Assembly: GCA_021784755.1 (NCBI GenBank)
Contig: JAJYHM010000022.1
Location: forward strand, 38,719-93,734
Length of the DNA: 55,016 nucleotides
DNA from: Pseudomonadota bacterium
Lineage (GTDB): Bacteria; Pseudomonadota; Gammaproteobacteria; Acidiferrobacterales; Acidiferrobacteraceae
Direction of reading: 5' to 3'
Position 1 is the stretch's first letter. Each line of letters begins with the position of its first letter. Below the pieces are notes generated by a model that had not been told where the DNA came from, searched no databases, and was given only the letters and a program-made list of their open reading frames with translations. Made by a program: the position numbers and the translations under genes. Shown one piece after another: positions 14,203 to 22,764 of this stretch.

Positions 14203-16497
14203 ATGCCAGTGAAGGCAAGAATCGCCGGAGCCCTGCTCGCGTGCGCCGTTTTATCCGCCTGCAACGGAGGCGGTGGAGGCAGCAGCGCGCCGTCCGGAGG
14301 CAGCGCGCCGACGGCCGGCGGTCCGGCCCCCACGGGCCTCCAGCAGTGCCAGGCCGTCTCGACCGTGCCGGCCACCACGACAGTTCCTGCAAGCCCCACG
14401 AACGCGCCTACCAGCGGGACTGTGCAGTCCTCCCTGATCCTAGTCCCCTCGGGCAGTCATAGCCTGGGCGTGTACCTACGCAACCCGTGGACCGGAGCGG
14501 TGGTGGATCGCGGCTATGTGCCGACCGGGCAAGGGGCCTCCGGGGTGGCCGTGAGCGCAAGCCGCTTCGTGTATGTGGCGAACAAAACGGATGGAACGGT
14601 GTCAGCCTACGCCTGGGACAGCACGACCGACACCCTGACATCGCTCGGTAAGGCGATAGCGAGCGGCCCGGGAACCGCGTCGCTCGCCGTGGTGGGTTCC
14701 ACCCTTTACGCCCTGAACGCCGGCAACGACACGATTTCCAGCTTCGCGATCGGTAGCGGCGGCACCCTGACCTTGAGCGGCACCACCGCGCCGCTGGCAG
14801 CCTCCGTGACGAGCCTGGTTGCCGGATCGGGAGTCCTGTATGGCTTGGCCTCCGACGGCATTACAAGTTTTAGCGCGGGCAGCGCGGCGCCGACCGCGCT
14901 TGCGACCACGGCCTTGAGCGGGGTTATCGCGGGAACCACCAATAGCGCCGGCAACCTCTTTGTGCTGACATCAGGGAACGTCATCGCCTTCAATGCCGGG
15001 GCGAGCGGCGCCTTGAGCCAGCAAGACAGCGTCCCACTGCCGTCGGGGCTCACCGCCAGCGCCCTGTCGGTCGGTGCCACCCAGCTGAACGTCGTGGGCC
15101 AGGGCTCCGGCAACATGGAGCTCGTGACCTTTCCGGTCATAAGCGGTGGCGTCGCGTGTCCCACCTCGGCGGTGCTCGGATCGTCGGGGCAGCCAACCGG
15201 GGCGCTCGTCTCGCCGGGTGGCCACACGGTCTATGTCACCAATGCGACCCATGACGATCTCGTAGCCTACACCGCCACCACGGCGGGCTCGGGGCCCACG
15301 CTGCTCGGTTCGGTGCGCACGCGGCCCACGCCGCATGGTCTTGCGGATCTCGTGGCCACAGTCGGCGTCTCGCCGCAAATGCTCTATGTCGTAGACCAGG
15401 GCACAAACCAGATCCTAGGCTACGGGGTGGGCGCCAATGGCGCCTTGACCGGCCTGACCACCACCGGAAACGGCGGTAACGGGCCGAGCGCCGGGACGAT
15501 CTCGCCCGATGGCGAGACCTTCTACGCCTCGGACTGGTCCAGCGGGGGCCAGGGGGCCGTCATGGGCCTCCCGATCCATAGCGACGGAACGCTCGGCACG
15601 GCGGCTGGGCCGTACAATACCGGCAATGCCCCCATGGGTGTAAGCACCGACACATCCGGCCGCTATCTGTATGTGGCCAACAGCAACTACGACAACAACA
15701 CCCAAACCAACGGCCCGGGATCAATCACAGGCTTTAGCCTGTCCAGCACCCCGCCCGTGCAAGAACTAAGCAGCAGCCCTACGCCAACGAGCGGCCTCTA
15801 TCCCATGCTACTCACCGTCGATCCCACCGGACAATACCTGTATGTCGCCCAGTATTCCTCCGGGAGCATCGAAGGATTTGGCATAAACCAGGATAGCGGC
15901 GCCCTGACCACGCCTAGCACCTATACCGCCGGAAACAATCCCTGGACAGTCATCACGGGACCCGCAGGCCGCCACCTCTATGTCAGCAACAACGGCTACG
16001 GCGCGCAAATCTCGATCTACCGGATTCAGCCAACCGACGGCGCGCTGGTCCCCGCCACGACCTCGACCCTGACGCTTGCAAGCGGCCAGAAGCCCCTGGG
16101 GCTTGCGATCGGGCCCAAGGGTCGCCGGCTCTATGTGGCGACCCAGGAGGCAACGGGCGGGGGGGCAAACGGCGTCGTTGAGGTCTTTACCCGCAACGAT
16201 CCGCTCGCTGTGGGTGTAGGCTGGGACCCAACGCCCGTGATGCTGAGCACCGCCACGCCATTTACGGACGCCTATGGGTTAGCCATCGCGCATAATGGCA
16301 GGGCCCTCTACGTAGTCGACAATGTGCCCTGCACCGCAGTAAGCAGCACGAGCTGCACACCCCAGCCTGGAAATATTCAGGCGCTGGCCATCCCATCGTT
16401 TAACCAAGCGCGCAACGCAGCCGCCTACACCTCCCTCGGGCTGGCGACAACAGGCAGTCAACCCGTGCAGGCAATCCCAGGCGGAGGGCTTGGATAA
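14203..16497 (+). CDS. Beta-propeller lipoprotein (lactonase/YVTN-repeat type)
   Basis: 764 residues from the ATG with AAGGAGGT 5 bases upstream. A lipoprotein signal peptide ends in the lipobox LSAC (MPVKARIAGALLACAVLSAC), then a Gly/Ser/Ala/Pro linker. The rest repeats a blade motif of the type GRYLYVANSN: RFVYVANKTDGTVSAY, HTVYVTNATHDD, QMLYVVDQGTN, QYLYVAQYSSGSIEGF, RHLYVSNNGYGAQISIY, RRLYVATQEA and RALYVVDN. This is the pattern of lactonase-like and YncE-like propellers. Its length suggests two propellers. It is probably anchored in a membrane facing the periplasm or outside. Substrate unknown; no catalytic set can be assigned. A strong terminator follows. Confidence 0.82.
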   Translation: MPVKARIAGALLACAVLSACNGGGGGSSAPSGGSAPTAGGPAPTGLQQCQAVSTVPATTTVPASPTNAPTSGTVQSSLILVPSGSHSLGVYLRNPWTGAVVDRGYVPTGQGASGVAVSASRFVYVANKTDGTVSAYAWDSTTDTLTSLGKAIASGPGTASLAVVGSTLYALNAGNDTISSFAIGSGGTLTLSGTTAPLAASVTSLVAGSGVLYGLASDGITSFSAGSAAPTALATTALSGVIAGTTNSAGNLFVLTSGNVIAFNAGASGALSQQDSVPLPSGLTASALSVGATQLNVVGQGSGNMELVTFPVISGGVACPTSAVLGSSGQPTGALVSPGGHTVYVTNATHDDLVAYTATTAGSGPTLLGSVRTRPTPHGLADLVATVGVSPQMLYVVDQGTNQILGYGVGANGALTGLTTTGNGGNGPSAGTISPDGETFYASDWSSGGQGAVMGLPIHSDGTLGTAAGPYNTGNAPMGVSTDTSGRYLYVANSNYDNNTQTNGPGSITGFSLSSTPPVQELSSSPTPTSGLYPMLLTVDPTGQYLYVAQYSSGSIEGFGINQDSGALTTPSTYTAGNNPWTVITGPAGRHLYVSNNGYGAQISIYRIQPTDGALVPATTSTLTLASGQKPLGLAIGPKGRRLYVATQEATGGGANGVVEVFTRNDPLAVGVGWDPTPVMLSTATPFTDAYGLAIAHNGRALYVVDNVPCTAVSSTSCTPQPGNIQALAIPSFNQARNAAAYTSLGLATTGSQPVQAIPGGGLG

Positions 16498-16552
16498 GCC
16501 GAAAAACGCAAGGCGTGGGCGCCCTCAGGGACGCCTCACGATTCCAAGTGCG

Positions 16553-16584
16553 GCGCGGACGGGGGTACTCGTCCGCGCTTTTTT
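16553..16584 (+). terminator. Intrinsic terminator of the propeller lipoprotein gene
   Basis: GCGCGGACG and CGTCCGCGC form a perfect 9-bp stem around an 8-base loop, followed by six T. It lies 56 bases after the stop codon and abuts the end of the convergent ferritin-like gene. Confidence 0.9.
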
Positions 16585-17173
16585 ACATGAGTTTCCGAGA
16601 GGCCTGCGCGGCCGCGGCGCCCATGCCGGTTTTCACATTCATCTTCTCCTCGGGCGGTGGGATCACAGCCGGTATATCGAGCGAGGCCGCCCAGAGCTCG
16701 CGTGCCCATCCACGCGCATGATAGAAGTGACGATCCTCCTGGTCTTCGACCTCATCGTAGGCTTTTTTTAGAGTAGCCGCGTTACTGCCGTCCATCTTCT
16801 TTGCAATTTCGCCGATCAATTGCCAATTCATGTGGTCTTTGAGTTCGGCAGTCGCCACGGCCTCGGCGGCGACGATCTCGGCCTGCCCTCGCGCACCCGA
16901 GCTGAGCGCCCCCTGCATGGCCTTTATGAGAGTCTCGGCGTAGCTGCGCACGATCTTGCGTCCGCTCGTCTCCTTTTCTGGGTTGATGCCGAACTCGCTA
17001 CAGATCTCCCCTAGAATCTGCTCATGACGCCGGGTTTCGCCGAGATACTTCTCCCATTCCTTGCGCAAATCGACGTTCTGCGCACAGTTGATCGCGGTCT
17101 CGTATATCTTGACGCCGCCACGCTCGGTTTCGAGGGCCTCACACAAAAATTCGTCTACCTTAGTCCGGTTCAT
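16583..17173 (-). CDS. Ferritin-like domain protein
   Basis: 196 residues from the ATG with AGAGG upstream; a GTG two codons earlier is possible. Helical throughout, with metal-ligand-like positions typical of the ferritin-like fold: EALETERGGVKIYE near residue 15, GETRRHEQIL near 47, AAEAVATAELKDHMNW near 105 and DEVEDQEDRHFYHARGW near 140. A proline-rich tail follows. A di-iron role in iron or peroxide handling is expected, but the precise subfamily is not clear to me. It is transcribed alone, convergent with the propeller gene. Confidence 0.72.
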   Translation of the reverse strand: MNRTKVDEFLCEALETERGGVKIYETAINCAQNVDLRKEWEKYLGETRRHEQILGEICSEFGINPEKETSGRKIVRSYAETLIKAMQGALSSGARGQAEIVAAEAVATAELKDHMNWQLIGEIAKKMDGSNAATLKKAYDEVEDQEDRHFYHARGWARELWAASLDIPAVIPPPEEKMNVKTGMGAAAAQASRKLM

Positions 17174-17432
17174 ATACACCTCTTCGTGTTCACGTTGTCG
17201 CCACCTTGGCGATGGGCATTATCTTCCCGCGCCCCGGCGTGAGGATCGGGCCTATGCCGGACCAGCATCGGCATCGCTCATGCAGGAACGGGTTCGTGCC
17301 CATCCATAGCGGCGGATAGCCGCACATTGACTACACCAATATGGTTCGATACATGGAAGAAATGTGTGAGGTGTGGCACCGTCATCGCGGCGCTATCGGC
17401 GATGATGGCGTAGTATTAGGTAAGGCGGAGGC

Positions 17433-17462
17433 AAAAAGAGACCCGGGACGGCCCCGGGTCTC
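17433..17462 (-). terminator. Intrinsic terminator of glnA
   Basis: GAGACCCGGG and CCCGGGTCTC form a 10-bp stem; read on the minus strand it is followed by TTTTT. It lies 35 bases after the glnA stop. Confidence 0.9.
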
Positions 17463-17496
17463 GGTCAAGCCACTTCTGTCGAGACGCAGTGTCTGT

Positions 17497-18903
17497 CTAG
17501 ATACTGTAGTACATATCGAACTCGATTGGATGCGTGGTCATGCGCAACCGCGTGACCTCTTGCATCTTGAGCGCGACATAGGAGCTCAGGAAGTCCTCGG
17601 TAAAGACGCCGCCTGCGGTCAGGAACTTGTGATCCTTCTCCAGGGCCTCGAGCGCCATGTCCAGGGAGTGGCAGACAGTCGGAATCTTCTTCGCCTCCTT
17701 GGGCGTGAGCTCGTAGAGGTCGTGGTCGGCGGCCTCGCCCGGGTTGATCTTGTTCGCAATACCATCAAGACCGGCCATCATCATGGCCGCGAATGCGAGG
17801 TAGGGGTTGGCACCCGGATCCGGGAACCGCACCTCGATGCGTCGGCCCTTGGGGTTCGCCACATACGGAATGCGAATGGAGGCCGAGCGGTTGCGCGCCG
17901 AATAGGCAAGCATGACAGGCGCCTCGAAACCGGGGACCAGCCGCTTGTAGCTATTGGTGAGCGGGTTTGTGATCGCGTTCAGGGCGCGTGCGTGTTTGAT
18001 GATGCCGCCGATGTAAAAAAGCGCAAGCTCGCTCAAACCCGCATAGCCATCACCCGTGAAGAGGTTCTTGCCGCCCTTGGCCAAGGACTGGTGGCAATGC
18101 ATCCCCGAGCCGTTGTCGCCGACGATGGGCTTGGGCATGAAGGTGGCGGTCTTGCCGTGATTGCGCGCCACATTGTGCACGCAGTACTTCAGGATCTGAA
18201 GCTCGTCAGCCTTGCGCACGAGCGAGGCGAACTGGGTCGCGATCTCGTTTTGGTTGGCGGTAGCGACCTCGTGGTGATGGGCCTCGACGACGAGACCCAT
18301 CTCGGCCATCGCGAGGGTCATCGCGCTGCGGATGTCCTGTGAGGAGTCGACCGGCGGGACCGGGAAATAGCCGCCCTTGACACCCGGCCTATGGCCCAGA
18401 TTGCCGCCGTCGTAATCCTTGCCGGTATTCCAGGCTGCCTCTTCCGAGTCGATGCGGCAGGACGAGCCAGACATGTCCACGCTCCAGCGCACGTCATCAA
18501 AGATGAAGAATTCCGGCTCGGGGCCGAAATAAGCGGTATCGGCGATGCCGGTGCTCTTCAGATAGGCCTCGGCCCGCTTGGCGATGGAGCGCGGGTCGCG
18601 ATCGTAGCCCTGCATGTTGGAGGGTTCCAGGACGTCACAGCGCAAAAGCAGGGTCGGTTCTTCGGTAAACGGATCGAGCACGGCGGTGGCGGCTTCCGGC
18701 ATGAGCACCATGTCGGACTCATTGATGGCCTTCCACCCGGCGATGGAGGAGCCGTCGAACATCTTCCCTTCCTCGAACAGCTTCTCATCCACGGTATGGG
18801 ACGGCACAGTGACGTGCTGCTCCTTACCCTTAGTGTCGGTAAACCGGAAATCGACGAACTTGACGTCGTTATCCTTGATCATCTTCAAGACGTTGGCAGA
18901 CAT
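17497..18903 (-). CDS. glnA: Glutamine synthetase type I
   Basis: 468 residues, the usual length for the bacterial dodecameric enzyme. Signatures are [17 protein letters not shown] near residue 50, [11 protein letters not shown] near 127, [17 protein letters not shown] near 260 and [10 protein letters not shown] near 342. [15 protein letters not shown] near residue 395 carries the tyrosine that adenylyltransferase modifies. It makes glutamine from glutamate, ammonia and ATP. AGGAGAG precedes the ATG. Upstream lie a sigma-54 promoter and two NtrC sites, so the gene is probably nitrogen-regulated. It is transcribed alone. Confidence 0.98.
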   Translation of the reverse strand: MSANVLKMIKDNDVKFVDFRFTDTKGKEQHVTVPSHTVDEKLFEEGKMFDGSSIAGWKAINESDMVLMPEAATAVLDPFTEEPTLLLRCDVLEPSNMQGYDRDPRSIAKRAEAYLKSTGIADTAYFGPEPEFFIFDDVRWSVDMSGSSCRIDSEEAAWNTGKDYDGGNLGHRPGVKGGYFPVPPVDSSQDIRSAMTLAMAEMGLVVEAHHHEVATANQNEIATQFASLVRKADELQILKYCVHNVARNHGKTATFMPKPIVGDNGSGMHCHQSLAKGGKNLFTGDGYAGLSELALFYIGGIIKHARALNAITNPLTNSYKRLVPGFEAPVMLAYSARNRSASIRIPYVANPKGRRIEVRFPDPGANPYLAFAAMMMAGLDGIANKINPGEAADHDLYELTPKEAKKIPTVCHSLDMALEALEKDHKFLTAGGVFTEDFLSSYVALKMQEVTRLRMTTHPIEFDMYYSI

Positions 18904-18969
18904 GCATCTCTCCTGACTCTGGATTATTTTGGGGCGCCGGGGCGGCTGTTACGCCTGAGGCGGCCATTT

Positions 18970-18985
18970 TGCACGAAATATGCCA
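18970..18985 (-). promoter_or_regulatory. Sigma-54 promoter of glnA
   Basis: On the minus strand TGGCATATTTCGTGCA fits TGGCAC-N5-TTGCA, with the invariant GG (-24) and GC (-12) at the exact spacing. Transcription would begin near 18959, giving a leader of about 55 bases. Confidence 0.82.
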
Positions 18986-19037
18986 CTAAGCAAACGAGGC
19001 GGAGTGGGCATTTGCGGGCCCATGCCGGGTCCGTGTA

Positions 19038-19054
19038 TGCACTACAACAGTGCA
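19038..19054. promoter_or_regulatory. NtrC binding site, glnA-proximal
   Basis: TGCACTACAACAGTGCA is a 17-bp palindrome matching TGCACC-N5-GGTGCA. Its centre is about 87 bases upstream of the predicted sigma-54 start. Confidence 0.8.
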
Positions 19055-19067
19055 CTCCGACAAAACG

Positions 19068-19084
19068 TGCACTATTATGGTGCC
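19068..19084. promoter_or_regulatory. NtrC binding site, glnA-distal
   Basis: TGCACTATTATGGTGCC matches the NtrC consensus with an imperfect end. Its centre is 30 bases, near three helical turns, from the other site, the arrangement of an NtrC enhancer. It sits just outside the stop of the upstream efflux gene. Confidence 0.75.
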
Positions 19085-19085
19085 T

Positions 19086-20243
19086 CTAATGGAAGCACAC
19101 CCGCACCGAGCCGATCTGCTGGTCTCGGGCAGCGGCCTCGGCGAAACGCGCCTGGAGGGCCCGGCCCGCGGCCACGGTCGGCGCGAGATCAAGAGATAGA
19201 TGCACCTCGACCGCGATCTTTCCCCCCAGGTAATGCAGCACGACCGTGTCTATGGCGCCAGCGGGTTCGATATCCGCGAAGTAATGCTCAAGACGTTTCA
19301 TCACCTCGGCCCGCAAGGGTAGACGCGCATTGGTCGCGGCATGCTCGTCATCCTCCGAGTCGATATGGACGACGACATCGGCGATGTTACCCACGTGGCG
19401 CATGAGGGCGACCCGTACCATCTCGCTGATCTGGTGACCCTCCGACACGCTGATGGATCCGTCGACGAGGATGTGGACGTCGACGAAGGCAAGCCCGCCG
19501 GCCCTGCGCGTGCGTAACAGATGCAGGGTATGGACACCGTCGATCGACAGGATGACGCGACGGATACGTTCGAGCTTTTCGGTTTCGAGCCCGGTGTCAA
19601 CCAATTCGCGTAAGGCTTGCCAACCGAGCATGGCGCCCATGCGCACGATAAGGATGGCCACACCAATGGCCGCCACGCCATCCAGGTCGCTTATGCCGAG
19701 CATGCTGCCGGCGACACCGACGGCCACGACCATCGATGAAAAGACGTCAGTCCGGTAATGCCAGGCATTGGCGTGCAAGAGGTCAGAACGCAACCGCGTA
19801 CCGGCCCCTCGCATATAGCGAAAGAGGCCTTCCTTGATAGCGATGGCTGCCAGCGCCATGACAAGCGCCAGGATATCGGGGCGCGCAAGATGCGTCGGCG
19901 TGCTGAGGGCCGCCGCCGCGTGCAGGGCAATACCCACTCCAGTACCGACCAGTACCAGGCTCAGGCCGAACGTGCCGGCCGTTTCGATGCGCGCGTGACC
20001 ATAAGGATGATCCTCATCCGCACCCCGCGCCCCAAAGCGCGCCGCGGCAAGCACAAGCAAGTCACTCAAGAGGTCCGACAGGGTATGAAAGCCGTCGGCG
20101 ACGAGCGCCGCCGAGCGTCCGATAACGCCGATGGCAAGCTGGCCCGCAGCCAGCGCCACATTGATAAAAAGACCCTTCAGGACGACCTTCTGGCGCTCCG
20201 ATCCGGCCTCGTCGCCCGCTTGCGCGCCGCGCTCCACCGTCAC
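19086..20243 (-). CDS. Cation diffusion facilitator (CDF) family efflux transporter
   Basis: 385 residues from a GTG that shares GTGA with the stop of the tusA-like gene. Six membrane segments are visible. The metal-site motifs are ADGFHTLSDLLSD in helix II and HYRTDVFSS in helix V. HPYGHARIET lies between helices II and III, as in CDF proteins. A cytoplasmic dimerisation domain starts near residue 220, and a second ferredoxin-like stretch follows, making it longer than the minimal 300-residue CDF. It exports divalent metals such as zinc, iron or cobalt by proton exchange; the metal is not predictable. It forms an operon with a sulfur-relay pair. Confidence 0.88.
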   Translation of the reverse strand: MTVERGAQAGDEAGSERQKVVLKGLFINVALAAGQLAIGVIGRSAALVADGFHTLSDLLSDLLVLAAARFGARGADEDHPYGHARIETAGTFGLSLVLVGTGVGIALHAAAALSTPTHLARPDILALVMALAAIAIKEGLFRYMRGAGTRLRSDLLHANAWHYRTDVFSSMVVAVGVAGSMLGISDLDGVAAIGVAILIVRMGAMLGWQALRELVDTGLETEKLERIRRVILSIDGVHTLHLLRTRRAGGLAFVDVHILVDGSISVSEGHQISEMVRVALMRHVGNIADVVVHIDSEDDEHAATNARLPLRAEVMKRLEHYFADIEPAGAIDTVVLHYLGGKIAVEVHLSLDLAPTVAAGRALQARFAEAAARDQQIGSVRVCFH

Positions 20244-20461
20244 CTCCCAGCCCTCACTACGATCACGATCTCCCCGGAAGACTCGGTCCGAGTCTCCAGG
20301 ATCTCGTGGCCCTCGAGCCGGCACCATGCCGGTATGTCATACAGTGCGCCGGGATCCGTGCAGCGGACCGTGAGCCGGTCGCCGATCGCGACCTTAGCCA
20401 TGGCGGCGCTCAGACGTATGACCGGCATGGGGCAGAGAAGAAAGCGGGCATCAATGTCCAT
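20240..20461 (-). CDS. TusA-like sulfur carrier protein
   Basis: 73 residues with the signature LLCPMPVIRLSAAM; Cys10 is the persulfide-carrying cysteine of TusA proteins. The rest follows the fold (GDRLTVRCTDPGALYDIPAW and a C-terminal strand). It passes sulfur between proteins in the cytoplasm. It starts 3 bases after the PP-loop enzyme, so it is the likely sulfur donor to that enzyme. TusA relatives also act in sulfur oxidation with DsrE and Hdr-like proteins, but none of those is in the window. Confidence 0.9.
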   Translation of the reverse strand: MDIDARFLLCPMPVIRLSAAMAKVAIGDRLTVRCTDPGALYDIPAWCRLEGHEILETRTESSGEIVIVVRAGR

Positions 20462-20464
20462 GGC

Positions 20465-21508
20465 CTACAAGTACCAATCCGTCGCCAGGGCGTGCGGAGG
20501 AAGCGGCGCGACCTCCCGGTCATGGCGCGACCCATTGGGCTCTCCCACCGCCACACGCACGGTCTGCGCCGCCCGCCCCTGGCCGAAACGGGCGGCAATA
20601 GCGCAGGCTAGGTCGAGGTCGGCGTCATCGGCCGCGCCCTGAAGCAGGGCGAGCGGGCCATTGTGCTCGGGCGTCCACAAGTGCACGAAGCGATTGCGAT
20701 AGCCCTCCAAGAAGCGATTCTCCCCCTCCTCGCGACCGATGATCAGCTTGAAGGACGGGCGCGGACGCAAATGGCGCCCGATCTTCAGAAGCATGATGTC
20801 ATCAAAGTCGTAGCGGCGCTCGCCCCGACTCCCCCACAGGTCCCGCAGCTTCTTTGTATAGTTCGGGTCGGTCAGGAAGCAACAACCGCCGGCCGGCTGC
20901 GCATACTCGTAACCGTACGCGTGCGCCATCCCGATCTGGGGCTTGCGATTACGCCCGCTCAAACCTAACAGGCGCTCGCGATCGACCCAACCCTCGCGCT
21001 CCGGAAGGGTAGGTGGCAAAAGTTTGGCGCAGAGCGGCCGCAAGAGCCGATCCAAGGCCCCCGACTCGCGCGCCACCACAGGAAGGGTATCGCGCCTTTG
21101 CGACATCGGCCGCTGGCCCAGAACCTCGCCTGTCACAATGAAATCGAAGCCGTGTTCTTCCATCCACTGCCGGGCGTGGCCCACCATGAAGGACTTGCAG
21201 TCGAGGCAAGGATTCAGGTGCGCCCCATAGCCGTGGCGAGGATTCAAAACGACATCCTTGTACTCTTCGATCACCTCGATGATATGTAGGCGGATGCCGA
21301 GCTGCTCGGCGCTATGAAGGGCATTGTTGCGCACCGGGCGGGCCCTCCGATCGAGGCGCACGGCATGCGTATGCCCTTCGACGCAAAAGCCCGTAAAAAA
21401 GTTGATCCCCTCGACATGGATACCCTGGTCGAGCATCAACCGGGCCGCGAGCATGGAATCGAGGCCGCCCGACAGCAATACCACAGCCTTGCGCTTGCGT
21501 TCTTCCAT
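20465..21508 (-). CDS. PP-loop ATP pyrophosphatase, tRNA thiolation-like (MnmA/ThiI-related)
   Basis: 347 residues. The PP-loop SGGLDS is at residues 13-18, followed by GINFFTGFC and the CxxC pair NPCLDCKSFM (C100, C103). FIVTGEVLGQRPMSQ and GGCCFLTDPNYTKKL follow. The C-terminal third (DFDDIMLLKIGRHLRP, KLIIGREEGEN) resembles an NFACT-R-like RNA-binding segment. The protein resembles a group annotated as 2-thiouridylase-like, distinct from true MnmA. It would activate a base or carboxyl with ATP and add sulfur. The adjacent TusA-like gene fits as donor. Its RNA or other target is unknown. Confidence 0.78.
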   Translation of the reverse strand: MEERKRKAVVLLSGGLDSMLAARLMLDQGIHVEGINFFTGFCVEGHTHAVRLDRRARPVRNNALHSAEQLGIRLHIIEVIEEYKDVVLNPRHGYGAHLNPCLDCKSFMVGHARQWMEEHGFDFIVTGEVLGQRPMSQRRDTLPVVARESGALDRLLRPLCAKLLPPTLPEREGWVDRERLLGLSGRNRKPQIGMAHAYGYEYAQPAGGCCFLTDPNYTKKLRDLWGSRGERRYDFDDIMLLKIGRHLRPRPSFKLIIGREEGENRFLEGYRNRFVHLWTPEHNGPLALLQGAADDADLDLACAIAARFGQGRAAQTVRVAVGEPNGSRHDREVAPLPPHALATDWYL

Positions 21509-21885
21509 AGCCTCGTGCGGGACTCCTCGGCCCTTGGTGCGCTTGCGCCCGCCGCGCGCCTTTCCAGGGGGCCGCCAGTATATCGCGCCGGGTGGCCGTC
21601 CCGCACCTCATGGGAAGATGCGGGTGCGGATATCGGCGATCCTCGCAAAGCCCGAGAGCGAGCGCCCTTCAGGGACGCGGGCGTTTTTCCAAAGCCCGTG
21701 TGTGCCCTACTTGGGGACGCGGTCTTACGGCAACAGGGGGCGCGCCAAAATCGATCCAAAGCCCCGGTCGGTGCGCTCACGGGCCCGGACGGGCGTTTGC
21801 CGAAACCGCCGCTTACCCTTTATAGTGGGCGGGGGCCGGCAGCGACCGAGGGTCGCCCGCGCACCTCTCTCTTAAGGACCACGAC
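21509..21885. other. Intergenic region with glyQ promoter
   Basis: 377 bases separate the divergent PP-loop gene and glyQ. I see no gene here. It contains a hairpin CCCGCA/TGCGGG near 21600-21622, a weak CGCCC/GGGCG hairpin followed by five T near 21664-21686, and the glyQ promoter at 21797-21826. Confidence 0.5.
21797..21826 (+). promoter_or_regulatory. Sigma-70 type promoter of glyQS
   Basis: TTGCCG and TATAGT are separated by 18 bases, close to consensus. The start of transcription would be about 50 bases before the glyQ start. Confidence 0.6.
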
Positions 21886-22764
21886 GTGACATTCCAGGAA
21901 CTCATTTTTGCCCTGCAGCGCTACTGGGCGAAACAAGGGTGTGTGATCGAGCAGGCCTACGACGTCGAGGTGGGCGCCGGGACCTTCCACCCCGCGACCT
22001 TTCTCGGCAGTCTCGGACCCGAACCCTTGCGCGCCGCCTACGTGCAGCCGTCGCGACGCCCCACGGACGGTCGTTACGGAGAAAACCCGAACCGCCTGCA
22101 GCGCTATTTCCAGTTTCAGGTCGTACTGAAACCCTCGCCCCTGGACATCCAGGATCTGTACCTGAAATCCCTGCAGGCGCTCGGCATCGATCTGGCGACC
22201 AATGACGTCCGCTTCGTCGAAGATAACTGGGAATCGCCGACCCTGGGGGCCTGGGGGCTCGGCTGGGAGGTCTGGCTGAACGGCATGGAGGTGAGTCAGT
22301 TCACCTACTTCCAGCAGGCCGGCGGTCTCGAATGTCGGCCGGTGACCGGCGAAATTACCTATGGCCTGGAAAGGCTCGCCATGTATCTGCAAGGCTGCGA
22401 CAACGTCTACGACCTCGCCTGGAACGAGGAGGTCCGTTACGGAGACCTCTACCGGCAAAACGAGATCGAGCAGTCGCGCTTCAATTTCGAGGAGGCGAGC
22501 GTCGAAGCACTGTTCGCGCGGTTTCAGGCCTTCGAGGACGAGTGCCAGCGCTTGATCGCCGCCGATCTTCCGCTGCCGGCCTACGACCACGTGCTGCACG
22601 CCTCGCACACCTTCAATCTGCTCGATGCCCGCCATGCCCTGAGCGTCACCGAACGCGCACGCACGATAGGCCGGGTGCGCGCCCTGGCCCGCGGCGTGGC
22701 CGAAAACTATTATCGAAAACGCGAGGCTTTGGGATTCCCCAGGATGCGACGGACCGATGGCTAA
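21886..22764 (+). CDS. glyQ: Glycyl-tRNA synthetase alpha subunit
   Basis: 292 residues starting at GTG with AAGGA 8 bases upstream. It is the catalytic subunit of the bacterial alpha2beta2 enzyme. Characteristic blocks are [20 protein letters not shown] at the N-terminus, [20 protein letters not shown] near residue 57, the motif-2-like [15 protein letters not shown], and [14 protein letters not shown] near residue 157. It forms glycyl-adenylate and charges tRNA-Gly. It overlaps glyS by 8 bases, so the two subunits are co-translated. Confidence 0.98.
   Translation: MTFQELIFALQRYWAKQGCVIEQAYDVEVGAGTFHPATFLGSLGPEPLRAAYVQPSRRPTDGRYGENPNRLQRYFQFQVVLKPSPLDIQDLYLKSLQALGIDLATNDVRFVEDNWESPTLGAWGLGWEVWLNGMEVSQFTYFQQAGGLECRPVTGEITYGLERLAMYLQGCDNVYDLAWNEEVRYGDLYRQNEIEQSRFNFEEASVEALFARFQAFEDECQRLIAADLPLPAYDHVLHASHTFNLLDARHALSVTERARTIGRVRALARGVAENYYRKREALGFPRMRRTDG

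Noticed and set aside
17341-18342. Long plus-strand open frame over glnA
   Set aside because: It is the shadow of glnA on the opposite strand, caused by high GC.
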